From an uncultured Pelosinus sp. (GTDB taxonomy: Bacteria > Bacillota > Negativicutes > Sporomusales > Acetonemataceae): a stretch of 64,000 bases of DNA. This document shows, in pieces, positions 1 through 9,045 of this stretch. The stretch covers positions 1 to 64,000 of the forward strand of contig UQPB01000004.1 of NCBI GenBank assembly GCA_900542835.1, read 5' to 3'. The notes under the pieces were generated by a model, which was given only the letters and a program-made list of their open reading frames with translations, searched no databases and was not told the DNA's origin. Position 1 is the stretch's first letter. Every line of letters begins with the position of its first letter. A program made the position numbers and the translations under genes.

Positions 1-436
1 GCTAGCAATGGGATCGCGAGGCCAACAACGTAGATGGGGCTTTATCAACGGCCTGGAAACCATCAGGCCGTGGGTCTGATGGTTTTGTTATTAACGGGAA
101 AAGGTTAGGACGCAATCAAATGACGGTAATAGCTCTCAACGGATTTTGTGACGCCACAACTAGGCGGCTTTTTTTACGTCGAGCCGGTCCAGTACGAGTG
201 ATACTTTCGGCTGAGCAGGCAATACAGCCCCATGAAGCCAGGCGGGGCTTCTGTTTCAATGAACAGCTGTGAAGGCTGCTGTCAGGTATGGGAGGTATTC
301 TCAGTTGCGGATTGTCCGGGTAGCAAGCACATGCTCAGCTAAAAGTATTGTCTGTCTTGGATTGTGATAAAATAGGAGCAGATCAGTGCAGAAACAGTAC
401 TGGAAATGCTTGAAGTGATAGCAAGGAGACAGACTG
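1..436 (+). other. 5' noncoding stretch with stacked terminator-like hairpins
   Basis: No gene is supported here; a reading frame entering from the left edge could end at the TAG at 31-33. Three terminator-like signals follow: 9-bp stem AACCATCAG/CTGATGGTT at 58-84 followed by TTGTTATT; a short CGCC/GGCG stem at 152-166 followed within two bases by T7; and AGCCCC/GGGGCT at 226-249 followed by TTCTGTTT. They probably insulate the next gene from upstream transcription. The sequence between them is not recognised. Confidence 0.4.
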
Positions 437-1066
437 ATGAGCGAATTCTGGGAGTCGAGTTTTATCGAAAAACAAACAATGTGGGGATTTGAACCGTCAG
501 ACTCGGCAATCCTGGCAAAAGACTTTTTTCTGGCAAGAAAAGTGCAGGACATATTAATACCGGGCATTGGCTATGGCAGGAATGCCAAGGTTTTTATCGA
601 CAGCGGCATTACTGTAACCGGCATTGAAATCTCAAAAACAGCAATTGAACTGGCAAGACAAAATGGCATTGCCAGCAATATTTATCAGGGGTCGGTAACC
701 GAAATGCCCTTTGATAACAGATTTTATGACGGTATCTTCTGCTACGGGCTGATTCACTTATTGAATAACGCTGAGCGGAAAAGATTTATTAAAGATTGCT
801 ATAACCAATTAAAGCCATACGGATATATGATTTTTACTGCTATTTCAAAAGAGGCGCCTATGTTTGGCAAGGGGATCCGGCTGGGCAAAGACTATTTTGA
901 GGTGATGGAAGGGGTGAAAATGTTTTTTTATGATTCTGATTCGATAAAACAAGAGTTTGGAAAATATGGCTTGATGGAATTTGGGGAAATTGTTGAGCCG
1001 CATAAGGACGTGCCCAATAAACCGCCATTACAATTTATAATGATAAAATGCCAAAAAGAGCGATAA
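437..1066 (+). CDS. class I SAM-dependent methyltransferase
   Basis: The 209-residue protein has a Rossmann-type methyltransferase fold. Motif I is degenerate, PGIGYGRNA near residues 42-50, followed by an acidic strand end (TGIEIS) and a post-motif segment FYDGIFCYGLIHLL. It resembles small soluble methyltransferases annotated as TehB-like or thiopurine-methyltransferase-like; the substrate cannot be told. The start follows AAGGAGA at good spacing. It stands alone, upstream of and unrelated to the helicase gene, and no terminator was seen after it. The family call is firm, the role unknown. Confidence 0.8.
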   Translation: MSEFWESSFIEKQTMWGFEPSDSAILAKDFFLARKVQDILIPGIGYGRNAKVFIDSGITVTGIEISKTAIELARQNGIASNIYQGSVTEMPFDNRFYDGIFCYGLIHLLNNAERKRFIKDCYNQLKPYGYMIFTAISKEAPMFGKGIRLGKDYFEVMEGVKMFFYDSDSIKQEFGKYGLMEFGEIVEPHKDVPNKPPLQFIMIKCQKER

Positions 1067-1118
1067 AAATGCGCAGCGTGTTAGTTGACCGGAGTCTTTA
1101 TAATTTAAGGTTCTTTGC

Positions 1119-1124
1119 TATAAT
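1119..1124 (+). promoter_or_regulatory. candidate -10 box for the helicase gene
   Basis: A perfect TATAAT lies 84 bp before the helicase start. The -35 region about 17 bp upstream (CTTTAT) is poor, so this is a possible rather than firm promoter. Confidence 0.35.
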
Positions 1125-1207
1125 GTAATATGAAGAATAAATATGCCTGGTCAGATTAACACGCAGCAGTTAAAATTGGCAAATTTTTATGGTGGTGACG
1201 TGTAAGA

Positions 1208-3364
1208 ATGAGCGATATAGCAGCGGAACTCAACGAGCAGCAGCGGCAGGCGGTAACAACTACTGAAGGCTTTATCCGTGTGATCGCCGGCGCCGGATCC
1301 GGTAAGACGCGGGCGCTGTCGCACCGGTTTGCCTATCTGGTAAACGAGATTGGCATCATGCCTGCTAACATTCTCTGCGTCACCTTTACCAATAAATCCG
1401 CCAACGAAATGAAGCAACGGATTCGCCGGCTCACCGGTGACAGCGATACCGGCTATATCAGCACCTTTCACAGCTTTTGCGTAGCCGTTTTGCAGGAGGA
1501 TATCAATGCTGTCCAGTATCCGAAGAGTTTTCTGGTGCTGGATAATGCCGATATCGACGCTATGCTGAAAATCATTTATGAGGAGCGCGGTCTTACGCTG
1601 CGCCATATGACCTTTTCAAAAGCGCGGGACATGATCGAGATACGCAAGATATTTAAAGATCCCGAGTATTATGCGCATATGGTAGCGTTCTCTTTGGACG
1701 AGCTGCGGCAAAAGTATCTGGATGCCGTGGAAGCAGACGACATTATCTTTTGGGGCTATCTTTATCAGCAAAAAAAATGCTTCGGGCTGGACTATAACGA
1801 CCTGATCAAATATGTGTTGCATATCTTCAGCGTCAACGCGGCGATCCGGTTGAAGTGGCAAAAGCGGCTGGAGTATATCATGATCGACGAATATCAGGAT
1901 ATCGATGAACTGCAGTATCGTTTAATGAAGGTACTGTGTGCTTACCACAACAACCTGTTTATTGTAGGCGATCCTGATCAGACCATCTACACCTGGCGGG
2001 GAGCCAGCGTACGGTATATATTGGACTTTGACAAAGAGTTTCCCCATGTCCAGACAATCATGATGATGGCTAACTATCGATCCACGCCGCAGATTGTGGC
2101 CGCTGCCAATTCTCTGATCGGGAATAATAAACACCGTATCAAGAAGGATTTGCTGCCGGTGCTGCCGGATGGTTCCCGGGTTGTCTATCATCACGCAAAA
2201 ACAGCGGAGGCAGAGGCCAGGTGGATAGCGGCTGAAATAAAAAAACTCACCGCAAATGGCGTGAAATCCGGCGATGTTACTATTCTCTACCGTGCTCACT
2301 ACGTCTCCCGCGTGCTGGAAGAGGTCTTGCTGAAGGAAGACGTGCCTTACAAGATCTATAGCGGCGTGCAGTTTTTCGGCCGGATGGAGATCAGGGACAC
2401 GTTGGCTTATTTGCGGCTGATCGCCTATAAGGATGATTTGTCTTTCCTGCGGGTGGCTAACGTGCCCAAGCGCAATATCGGTGAACGGCGCCTGAAGTTT
2501 TTGCAGGACTACGCCGGGCAGCAGCAGTGTTCGCTTTACCATGCCTTCGAGCAGACAATTGATAATGAAATTTTCAAGAACACCAAGGCCAAACGGTTTC
2601 TGGCCCTGATCGAGCGTTTTGTGGCAAGCTATCAGGATTTGCCTGTCTCCGAGCTGTTGACCGCAATCCTTGACCAGAGCGGCTATGAGGCGATGCTGCG
2701 GACAGAGGGCAGTCAGGAACGGCTGGATAATCTGGCGGAACTGAAGCAGTCGGTTTATGAGTATGAATTAGCCAGCGGCGAGGAATGCACACTGCCAGAC
2801 TATCTGGCCCATGTGGCGCTGCTGACAAACACCGATGTTCTTTCCGGCGGGAACGCCGTCAAGCTGATGACTGTGCATACGGCGAAGGGCCTGGAGTTCC
2901 CTCATGTGTTTCTCTGCAGCCTGGAGGAAGGCGTGTTTCCATCAAGGAAGACGGCAACCGTCGAGGGAATGGAGGAAGAACGCCGGCTGGCCTTTGTCGC
3001 CTTTACCCGGGCGAAGACCAGCCTGTTCATTAGCGATGCGGAAGGGCGTAACTTTAACGGCTCCTATCGCTATCCGTCCCGTTTCATCTTTAACGTGGAC
3101 AAGCCCTTGCTTGCCTACACGAATGAATTGGACGACAGCCTGGTATATGAAACAAACTGGCATATCGCCAGCAGCGAAAAGATTCTGGCTGCGCAAGCTG
3201 CCGGCCCTGCCTTCAAGCCGGGCGACAGGGTTGTCCATAGTATAATGGGGACCGGCGCAGTGGTCGATATTGACCGGGACAAAGCCGCCTATGTAATCAA
3301 ATTTGATGATCTCGAAACAGTGCGGAAAATTAATTTTAAAGTGAAGCTTGCAGCTGAATCTTGA
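1208..3364 (+). CDS. UvrD/PcrA-like superfamily 1 DNA helicase
   Basis: This 718-residue ATP-dependent 3'-5' helicase probably acts in DNA repair and replication-fork maintenance. Walker A AGAGSGKT is at residues 27-34, the motif II region IDEYQD near 226, GDPDQTIYTWRG (motif III) follows, and VHTAKGLEF and FVAFTRAK (motifs V and VI) lie near the C-terminus. Length is close to the 720-740 of PcrA, and the end holds a small basic domain (GDRVVHSIMGTG) like the PcrA Tudor-like tail that binds RNA polymerase. The GTG GTG ACG run just upstream is in another frame; ATG 1208 follows a weak GGTGGTGACG site. A second helicase copy elsewhere in the genome is possible, so pcrA is not assigned. Confidence 0.88.
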   Translation: MSDIAAELNEQQRQAVTTTEGFIRVIAGAGSGKTRALSHRFAYLVNEIGIMPANILCVTFTNKSANEMKQRIRRLTGDSDTGYISTFHSFCVAVLQEDINAVQYPKSFLVLDNADIDAMLKIIYEERGLTLRHMTFSKARDMIEIRKIFKDPEYYAHMVAFSLDELRQKYLDAVEADDIIFWGYLYQQKKCFGLDYNDLIKYVLHIFSVNAAIRLKWQKRLEYIMIDEYQDIDELQYRLMKVLCAYHNNLFIVGDPDQTIYTWRGASVRYILDFDKEFPHVQTIMMMANYRSTPQIVAAANSLIGNNKHRIKKDLLPVLPDGSRVVYHHAKTAEAEARWIAAEIKKLTANGVKSGDVTILYRAHYVSRVLEEVLLKEDVPYKIYSGVQFFGRMEIRDTLAYLRLIAYKDDLSFLRVANVPKRNIGERRLKFLQDYAGQQQCSLYHAFEQTIDNEIFKNTKAKRFLALIERFVASYQDLPVSELLTAILDQSGYEAMLRTEGSQERLDNLAELKQSVYEYELASGEECTLPDYLAHVALLTNTDVLSGGNAVKLMTVHTAKGLEFPHVFLCSLEEGVFPSRKTATVEGMEEERRLAFVAFTRAKTSLFISDAEGRNFNGSYRYPSRFIFNVDKPLLAYTNELDDSLVYETNWHIASSEKILAAQAAGPAFKPGDRVVHSIMGTGAVVDIDRDKAAYVIKFDDLETVRKINFKVKLAAES

Positions 3365-3435
3365 TTCAGGATGTTTAGACATAGCGCTCACGGTCTTTGC
3401 CGGGATCGGATGATGATATAGAGGGGGAGATCGTA

Positions 3436-4254
3436 TTGGCTGGCAACGTTACAGCAATGTATTTTAGCGCGACAGGAACCACAAGAAAAATAACCCTGGG
3501 CATAGCGAAAAAACTATCCGAAAACATTAATGACGATAGTGCTGTAAATATGGTGGACTTTACGTTGCCGGGCGCCAGGCGGGAGCCGCGCGAGTTTACC
3601 GAAAGAGATATTGTTGTTTTCGGTGTTCCGGTTTATGCCGGGAGAGTGCCGAATGTTTTATTGAAATATCTTAATTCGGTTAATGGCAAGGGGGCATTGG
3701 CCATCGCAGTTACCGTTTATGGAAATCGGAACTATGATGATGCTTTAATTGAATTAACGGATATTTTGAATTCAAACGGATTTACGGTTATTGCGGGTGG
3801 TGCTTTTATCGGCGAACATTCCTTCTCGAAAATTCTGGCAAAGAACAGGCCGGATGCTAACGATATGGCAATCGCTATGGAATTTGCCAGTCAACTAAAA
3901 GTCAAGATAGCTGATCAAAACAAGGTTGAGCCAGTCGCAGTCAAGGGGAATAGACCTTATCGCTCCTACTATATTCCCAAAAACGAACATGACGAGCCTG
4001 TCGATATTAGAAAAGTAACGCCGAAAACAAATAGCCGCTGTACGAATTGTCTGTTGTGTGTGCGCTTTTGCCCCATGGGTTCCATTGATAGGGAAGATGT
4101 GAGCAAGGTTACGGGGATCTGCATTAAGTGTGGAGCGTGTGTAAAAATATGTCCTGTGCAAGCGAAGTACTATGACGATGAGAATTATATACGACATAAG
4201 GAAGAATTGGAGGTTGATTTTTCCGATCGCCGGGAACCGGAATTCTTTATTTAA
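3436..4254 (+). CDS. EFR1-type flavodoxin-ferredoxin fusion protein
   Basis: An N-terminal flavodoxin-like domain opens with MYFSATGTTRKI, the phosphate-binding loop of the FMN site. It is followed by two 4Fe-4S motifs, CTNCLLCVRFCP near residue 201 and CIKCGACVKICP near 228. This architecture is the EFR1 family of anaerobes, soluble electron carriers of unknown partner. The TTG at 3436 is chosen as start because GAGGGGGAG ends six bases before it; the longer frame from 3397 lacks a ribosome site. Predicted length is 272 residues. It appears monocistronic. Confidence 0.85.
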   Translation: MAGNVTAMYFSATGTTRKITLGIAKKLSENINDDSAVNMVDFTLPGARREPREFTERDIVVFGVPVYAGRVPNVLLKYLNSVNGKGALAIAVTVYGNRNYDDALIELTDILNSNGFTVIAGGAFIGEHSFSKILAKNRPDANDMAIAMEFASQLKVKIADQNKVEPVAVKGNRPYRSYYIPKNEHDEPVDIRKVTPKTNSRCTNCLLCVRFCPMGSIDREDVSKVTGICIKCGACVKICPVQAKYYDDENYIRHKEELEVDFSDRREPEFFI

Positions 4255-4486
4255 GTAAACAAAAGGCGGCATCTGCTGAATTTCAGGCAGGTGCTTTTTT
4301 ATATTTAGATGGCATCCATTGTGATTTAGGCACGATCCATATGGATGGTTATGGGTATAAAGGGGGAATGGCTCCCCTGGCGCAGCTAGCATCGGCTTTC
4401 GGCACCGGATGTGTTAGCGACAAGGCCAAGCGAGTTTGCGGCGCGCTGCCGGCGGCCCCGGCAGCGTTTTCAAAGACTGGAAAACA

Positions 4487-6364
4487 TTAATATTCTTCTA
4501 TTTGCAGTTTTTTCATTCGCCGGCGTAAAGTCAGACGGTGGATACCTAATATGCCGGCTGCAGCCGAATAATTACCTTTAGACGCTGCCAGCGCTGCTTT
4601 AATTTCGCTTGCCAGTCTTTCCTCTTTCGGGGTTGCAACCGTTTCCGTGCTGCGGGTTCTTTGTCTAAACATTCCTTGTAATGAAGCGCCGCTTATTGTG
4701 TCGGTTTTTACGGTTGCGGCGATGCGCTGCATGAGATTTCTAAGCTCACGGATGTTGCCGGGCCAGGGATATTCCTCCAATAGCTGCATCGCATCACGGT
4801 TCAGGTTAAAGTTTCTGCCTGCGTCTATAGAGAATTCACGTAAAAACGTTTCCGTATATAACCGGATATCCTTTTTACGTGCTCTTAGCGGAGGGAGTTC
4901 TAAGCTTAGCACATTCAGCCGGTAGTATAAATCATCGCGAAATTTATTTTCACGCACTAATAGATCTAAATCCTTGTTGGTAGCAGCAATTACTCTTACG
5001 TCTATGGGCAACACCTTATAGCTGCCTAAGCGTACCACCGTTCTTTCCTGCAATACGTGCAATAATCTTCCTTGGTTAACGTAGTCCATTTCCGCAATTT
5101 CGTCCAAAAAAATTGTACCGCCGTGAGCGACTTCGAAAAGCCCCGGTTTGCCTTCCTTATTGGCTCCGGTGAATGCTCCGCCAACATAGCCGAACAACTC
5201 GCTTTCCAGTATGTGAGCCGGTAATGCGGCACAGTTTATGGCTACAAAGGGGCCTTTGGGACGCTTGCTTTCGTTATGAATGCTTTGAGCAAAAACTTCC
5301 TTGCCGGTCCCGGTTTCTCCCAGGATCAATATATTGAAATTCGTTGCTGCAAAATTTTTCGCTGTCTCAATCGCGGATTTTATTTCCGGACTTTCTCCCA
5401 CTACATCTTCAAAATTGAATTTGGCAAAATGGCCCCGCGCGTAAATCTCCTGCCGAATCTTTGCTTCCATTTGCTGAATTTTGCTGATTTCCTGGAAGGT
5501 AGCGACAGCTCCGAACGACTTGCCGTTAACGACGATTGGTACTTTATTGCACATAATCCTGACTCCGTTAATATCAATGATGCGGTGCATGTCGTCTTGT
5601 TTGGTATGAAAAGTTTTTTCTAGTTGCAGTTGTGGCATAATTTTTTTTATGGGCAGTCCCAATGCTTTTGTTTTGCTGATCCTAGTAAGGTTTTGAGCCG
5701 CTGGATTTAAAGCCGTGATATTTTGTTCCTTATCAATGGTAACAATACCATCATAGGCGTAATCTAAAATACTGCTGAGAAAACCACGTTTTGCCGCCTC
5801 GATTTCAAGCGCTTGCTGGATTTGCTTAGCTTCCCGCGCCGCCTGCAGCAGGCTTTCTTTACCGACTTTTATCAAAGCGCAAGGGATAGATAACCGTTTA
5901 GCCGCTTTTACTACTCTGGCGCCGCCCAGAATTACTTCCGCTCCGCTTGCAACGGCCTCCAATACCGCGGCCTCATAATCTTGTCCATAAAGCATCGTGT
6001 ACTGCCAGATTTTCGCGTCTATAATTTCGGTAAGAGAGTCAACGCCAAGAATCATAGTAGAGTAAGTAACAATCGCAATGTTCTTTCCGTATAAATTCGC
6101 TTCATTAACTTCCCGGATAATATCAAAGCTAGTGATAGGAATCTCAACAACCGATATGTTTAGTTGCGCTTGCTTGATCGCCAAAGCAGTACCCGCTCTG
6201 GCTGCCACCACTTCCAGGCCTTGCGCGATATGGTTTGGCAGCAGTTTGACTGCTGACCGGTGAAATGCAGTTTTCAGCTCAATATCCGGATAGCCGGGGG
6301 CAAGGACCTCTTTGGCATAATTGATCATTGCCGCATCGGAAACTAAGAACAGGATGTTAGCCAT
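4487..6364 (-). CDS. PrpR-type sigma-54-dependent transcriptional activator
   Basis: This 625-residue enhancer-binding protein has four parts. An N-terminal PrpR_N effector domain covers about residues 1-190, a PAS domain 200-300, and an AAA+ domain contains GETGTGKE near 351 and the sigma-54-contacting GAFTGA near 396. A Fis-type helix-turn-helix ends the protein (AAAGILGIHRLTLRRRMKKL). PrpR_N domains sense small metabolites such as methylcitrate or acyl-CoA-linked signals. It is transcribed divergently from the CitMHS/dehydrogenase/aldolase operon, which carries a -24/-12 promoter, so it is very probably that operon's activator. The ligand is unknown. A GGAGCG site precedes the ATG. Confidence 0.92.
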   Translation of the reverse strand: MANILFLVSDAAMINYAKEVLAPGYPDIELKTAFHRSAVKLLPNHIAQGLEVVAARAGTALAIKQAQLNISVVEIPITSFDIIREVNEANLYGKNIAIVTYSTMILGVDSLTEIIDAKIWQYTMLYGQDYEAAVLEAVASGAEVILGGARVVKAAKRLSIPCALIKVGKESLLQAAREAKQIQQALEIEAAKRGFLSSILDYAYDGIVTIDKEQNITALNPAAQNLTRISKTKALGLPIKKIMPQLQLEKTFHTKQDDMHRIIDINGVRIMCNKVPIVVNGKSFGAVATFQEISKIQQMEAKIRQEIYARGHFAKFNFEDVVGESPEIKSAIETAKNFAATNFNILILGETGTGKEVFAQSIHNESKRPKGPFVAINCAALPAHILESELFGYVGGAFTGANKEGKPGLFEVAHGGTIFLDEIAEMDYVNQGRLLHVLQERTVVRLGSYKVLPIDVRVIAATNKDLDLLVRENKFRDDLYYRLNVLSLELPPLRARKKDIRLYTETFLREFSIDAGRNFNLNRDAMQLLEEYPWPGNIRELRNLMQRIAATVKTDTISGASLQGMFRQRTRSTETVATPKEERLASEIKAALAASKGNYSAAAGILGIHRLTLRRRMKKLQIEEY

Positions 6365-6384
6365 TTGTTTCGCTCCGCATCAGT

Positions 6385-6425
6385 TTGTAGCAAAAAGTAT
6401 CATGTGTATGAGCTGATTGTATCAA
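6385..6425 (+). promoter_or_regulatory. paired candidate activator sites (TTGTA-N-CAA)
   Basis: TTGTAGCAA at 6385-6393 and TTGTATCAA at 6417-6425 are near-identical inverted repeats of the form TTG-N3-CAA. They sit 32 bp apart (three helical turns) and about 120 bp upstream of the sigma-54 promoter, where an enhancer for the divergent PrpR-type activator is expected. Binding is inferred. Confidence 0.45.
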
Positions 6426-6539
6426 ACCGCTTGGGGGAGTCTCAAGCTGTTTTTTATTTTTACTGCTGTCAGGACTGGAAAGTCAGCAAATATGGGGAGA
6501 TTTCACAAATTAATTTTAATTTTTGAAACTATCTGGATG

Positions 6540-6557
6540 TTGGCACGCGTTATGCAT
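6540..6557 (+). promoter_or_regulatory. sigma-54 (-24/-12) promoter
   Basis: TTGGCACGCGTTATGCAT matches the YTGGCACG-N4-TTGCW consensus with one mismatch. The invariant GG (6542-6543) and GC (6554-6555) are separated by exactly 10 bases. Transcription should start near 6567, about 130 bp before the CitMHS gene. Confidence 0.85.
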
Positions 6558-6698
6558 ATACTTTGTGTCAAATTGATCCGAAAGGAGGGCGTCAAAAACG
6601 TTAATCTGGGCTTGTAACGACTGGATAGCTCAGTTGGGGGTCAAGCGTAAACCGGCCGGGTGATGCTGCCTGGGAGTTGTAAATAGGGAGGGGTTTGT

Positions 6699-8003
6699 GT
6701 GTTTACCTTGGCAATTGTAGGTTTTATTATGCTGCTCGTGTTCATGTATCTGGTTATGGCCAAAAAAACGACTGCTATGGTAGGTCTAATACTCGTTCCG
6801 ATACTTTTTGCGCTGGGCCTGGGATTTGGGCCTAAGCTGGGTACGATGATTTTTGACGGTGTTAAAAAAGTCGCTCCGACAGGGATAATGATTGTCTTTG
6901 CAGTTATGTATTTTGGCATCATGATCAACGCGGGCTTATTTGACCGTCTGGTCGCAGCGATATTAAAGGCAACCAAAGGCGATCCGGTACGGATACTGGT
7001 CGGCACAAGCATATTAGCTTTTTGTGTTTCTTTAGACGGCGACGGCGTTACAACTTATATGGTTGCCTGTACGGCGATGATGCCGCTGGTACGCCACCTT
7101 GGACTCAACCCGCTTATGGCGGCTACTGTGACAATGATGCCAGCCAGTATCACCAACATTCTTCCCTGGGGAGGTCCTACGGCCCGTGTCATGACAGTTC
7201 TGTCGCTTGATGCCAGTCAGGTATTCATACCGTTGATACCGGGAATGGCTGTTGCGGTTATTTACAGCTTAGCAGTGGCGTATTATTTTGGTTTGAAAGA
7301 GCGTAAACGGTTGGGCTATATACCGGGTAATCCGGTTGGCGCACACGAAGTTGCCGCTGCGGTTGCCTTCGGCGACGAAGAGTTAAAACGGCCTCAACGC
7401 TTTTGGTTTAATACTGCGCTGACGCTCGTCCTTCTTGCCGGACTGGTTGCAGGCATTATGCCACTAGCGGTTTTATTCATGATTGGATCGGCGTTAGCGC
7501 TGGTGGTCAATTATCCGAACGTTAAGGAGCAGCAAGCCCGGATTGCCGCCCAAGGGGAGAATATTATTCCGGTAATTGGTATGATCTTTGCCGCCGGAAC
7601 CCTCACCGGGATCATGAGCGGTACAAAAATGCTGGATCAAATGGCAAGCCTGTTAATTGCCATTATTCCCCCGGAACTGGGACCGCATTTGGGCGTAATT
7701 ATGGCTGTCGCCAGTTTGCCGCTAACCTATTTCCTAACTAACGACGCGGTGTATTTCGGCATTATGCCGGTCGTGGTAAAAACAGCGGCAGCCTATGGCA
7801 TAACCCCGGCTGAAATTGCCAGGGCGCTATTGGTAGGACAATGCGCGCACCTTTTAAGTCCGATGGTTGCTTCAACCTACTTGTTGGTAAACCTGACAGG
7901 GGTTAATTATGGCGAGTTCCAAAAGTTTTCCTTGTTGTGGGCCAACGGTTCATCTGTTGTCATGCTGATTGTCGTGCTTTTAATGGGACTGGTTCCGCTT
8001 TAA
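6699..8003 (+). CDS. CitMHS-family carboxylate transporter
   Basis: The 434-residue integral membrane protein has about 12 hydrophobic segments and reads as a CitMHS (citrate-Mg2+/Ca2+:H+ symporter) family member. Typical segments are CVSLDGDGVTTYMVACTAMMPL and LTNDAVYFGIMPVV. The family imports citrate or related di- and tricarboxylates, often as metal complexes. The start follows a GGGAGGGG site. It is first in a sigma-54 operon with a 2-hydroxyacid dehydrogenase and an RraA-like aldolase. The imported compound is therefore probably a hydroxylated di- or tricarboxylate whose carbon skeleton is oxidised and cleaved. Confidence 0.85.
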   Translation: MFTLAIVGFIMLLVFMYLVMAKKTTAMVGLILVPILFALGLGFGPKLGTMIFDGVKKVAPTGIMIVFAVMYFGIMINAGLFDRLVAAILKATKGDPVRILVGTSILAFCVSLDGDGVTTYMVACTAMMPLVRHLGLNPLMAATVTMMPASITNILPWGGPTARVMTVLSLDASQVFIPLIPGMAVAVIYSLAVAYYFGLKERKRLGYIPGNPVGAHEVAAAVAFGDEELKRPQRFWFNTALTLVLLAGLVAGIMPLAVLFMIGSALALVVNYPNVKEQQARIAAQGENIIPVIGMIFAAGTLTGIMSGTKMLDQMASLLIAIIPPELGPHLGVIMAVASLPLTYFLTNDAVYFGIMPVVVKTAAAYGITPAEIARALLVGQCAHLLSPMVASTYLLVNLTGVNYGEFQKFSLLWANGSSVVMLIVVLLMGLVPL

Positions 8004-8036
8004 GAAAAATTGGCAATAAAAATAGGGGGAGTAGAG

Positions 8037-9011
8037 ATGGAAACCATTGCGCTGATCGGACCGTATGATCCGCAGATTAAAACAATGATCCGTCAGTCAA
8101 TACCTGCGGGGTTTACGCTCAAAGAACTATCGGCTGAGAGTGAGTATAGTCAGCTGCACGATGCGAATTATATTATCCTCAGGACACTCACGCTTACCAA
8201 ACAAACGATAAATTCGATCCCTAATCTTAAATTAATACAGCGATGGGGTGTCGGTTATGATACCGTAGACATTGAAGCGGCAGGAAACAGAAATATTCCG
8301 GTAGCCATTACTTCCGGTATGAACGCGCCTTCTGTGTCCGAAATGACAGTGCTCCTCATGCTTGCCGTTTATCGAAAGCTGCCGCTGCTGCATCACAATG
8401 TACTGAATGGAAAGTGGCGGGGAAAAGCGGGGATTGCAAGCTCGTCCTATGTTATCGACGGCAAAACAGTCGGGCTAATCGGTCTGGGAGCTATCGGCAA
8501 GCAGGTTGTTCAAAAAGTCAGGGCTTTCGGCGCCACGGTTGTATATTATGACCTCTTTCGCCTATCGCCGGAAGAGGAGGCGGCAAGGGGCGTTACCTAT
8601 GCCGGGTTGGAGGATCTGTTAAAAGTATCTGATATCATCAGCCTGCATCTGCCCTTAAATGACAAGACTAAACACCTGATATCAAGCGAAACAATCCGGC
8701 TTATGAAGCCCAGCGCGATTATTATCAATACTGCCAGGGGCGGCATCATCAACGAAGCGGAGCTTGTGGAAGCGCTGCAAAATAACCGAATTCTGGGGGC
8801 TGGACTTGATGTTGTCGAACACGAGCCGCCTGCTGTAGACAGCCCGCTGCTGAAGCTGCAGAATGTTGTTCTCTCGCCGCATATGGGGGGAAGTACCTTC
8901 GATATTAATGTCAGCATGGTTAAGCGTTGTATCGATAATATCAGCAGAATTAGCCGCGGTGAGCACTTGCGGCAGAGTGATGTTGTCAATGGTCAGTATT
9001 TAATAAAATAA
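8037..9011 (+). CDS. D-2-hydroxyacid dehydrogenase (SerA/GyaR family)
   Basis: This 324-residue NAD-dependent dehydrogenase carries the nucleotide-binding loop VGLIGLGAIGKQV. The catalytic trio is visible as Arg in NTARGGII, Glu in VEHEPP and His in SPHMGG. The family interconverts 2-oxoacids and D-2-hydroxyacids. The ATG at 8037 is preferred because GGGGGA ends seven bases upstream; the frame from 8010 has no site. It lacks the ACT domain of SerA, so serine biosynthesis is unlikely. Only 33 bp separate it from the transporter gene, indicating co-transcription. Confidence 0.85.
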   Translation: METIALIGPYDPQIKTMIRQSIPAGFTLKELSAESEYSQLHDANYIILRTLTLTKQTINSIPNLKLIQRWGVGYDTVDIEAAGNRNIPVAITSGMNAPSVSEMTVLLMLAVYRKLPLLHHNVLNGKWRGKAGIASSSYVIDGKTVGLIGLGAIGKQVVQKVRAFGATVVYYDLFRLSPEEEAARGVTYAGLEDLLKVSDIISLHLPLNDKTKHLISSETIRLMKPSAIIINTARGGIINEAELVEALQNNRILGAGLDVVEHEPPAVDSPLLKLQNVVLSPHMGGSTFDINVSMVKRCIDNISRISRGEHLRQSDVVNGQYLIK

Positions 9012-9045
9012 GCAATAAAATATAACGAAAAGAGGCGATTTCACT

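Noticed and set aside
6621..6637. tRNA-like D-arm sequence CTGGATAGCTCAGTTGG
   Set aside because: No anticodon stem, T-arm or acceptor pairing follows; only about 15 bases look like a tRNA, so it is not called as a gene or fragment.
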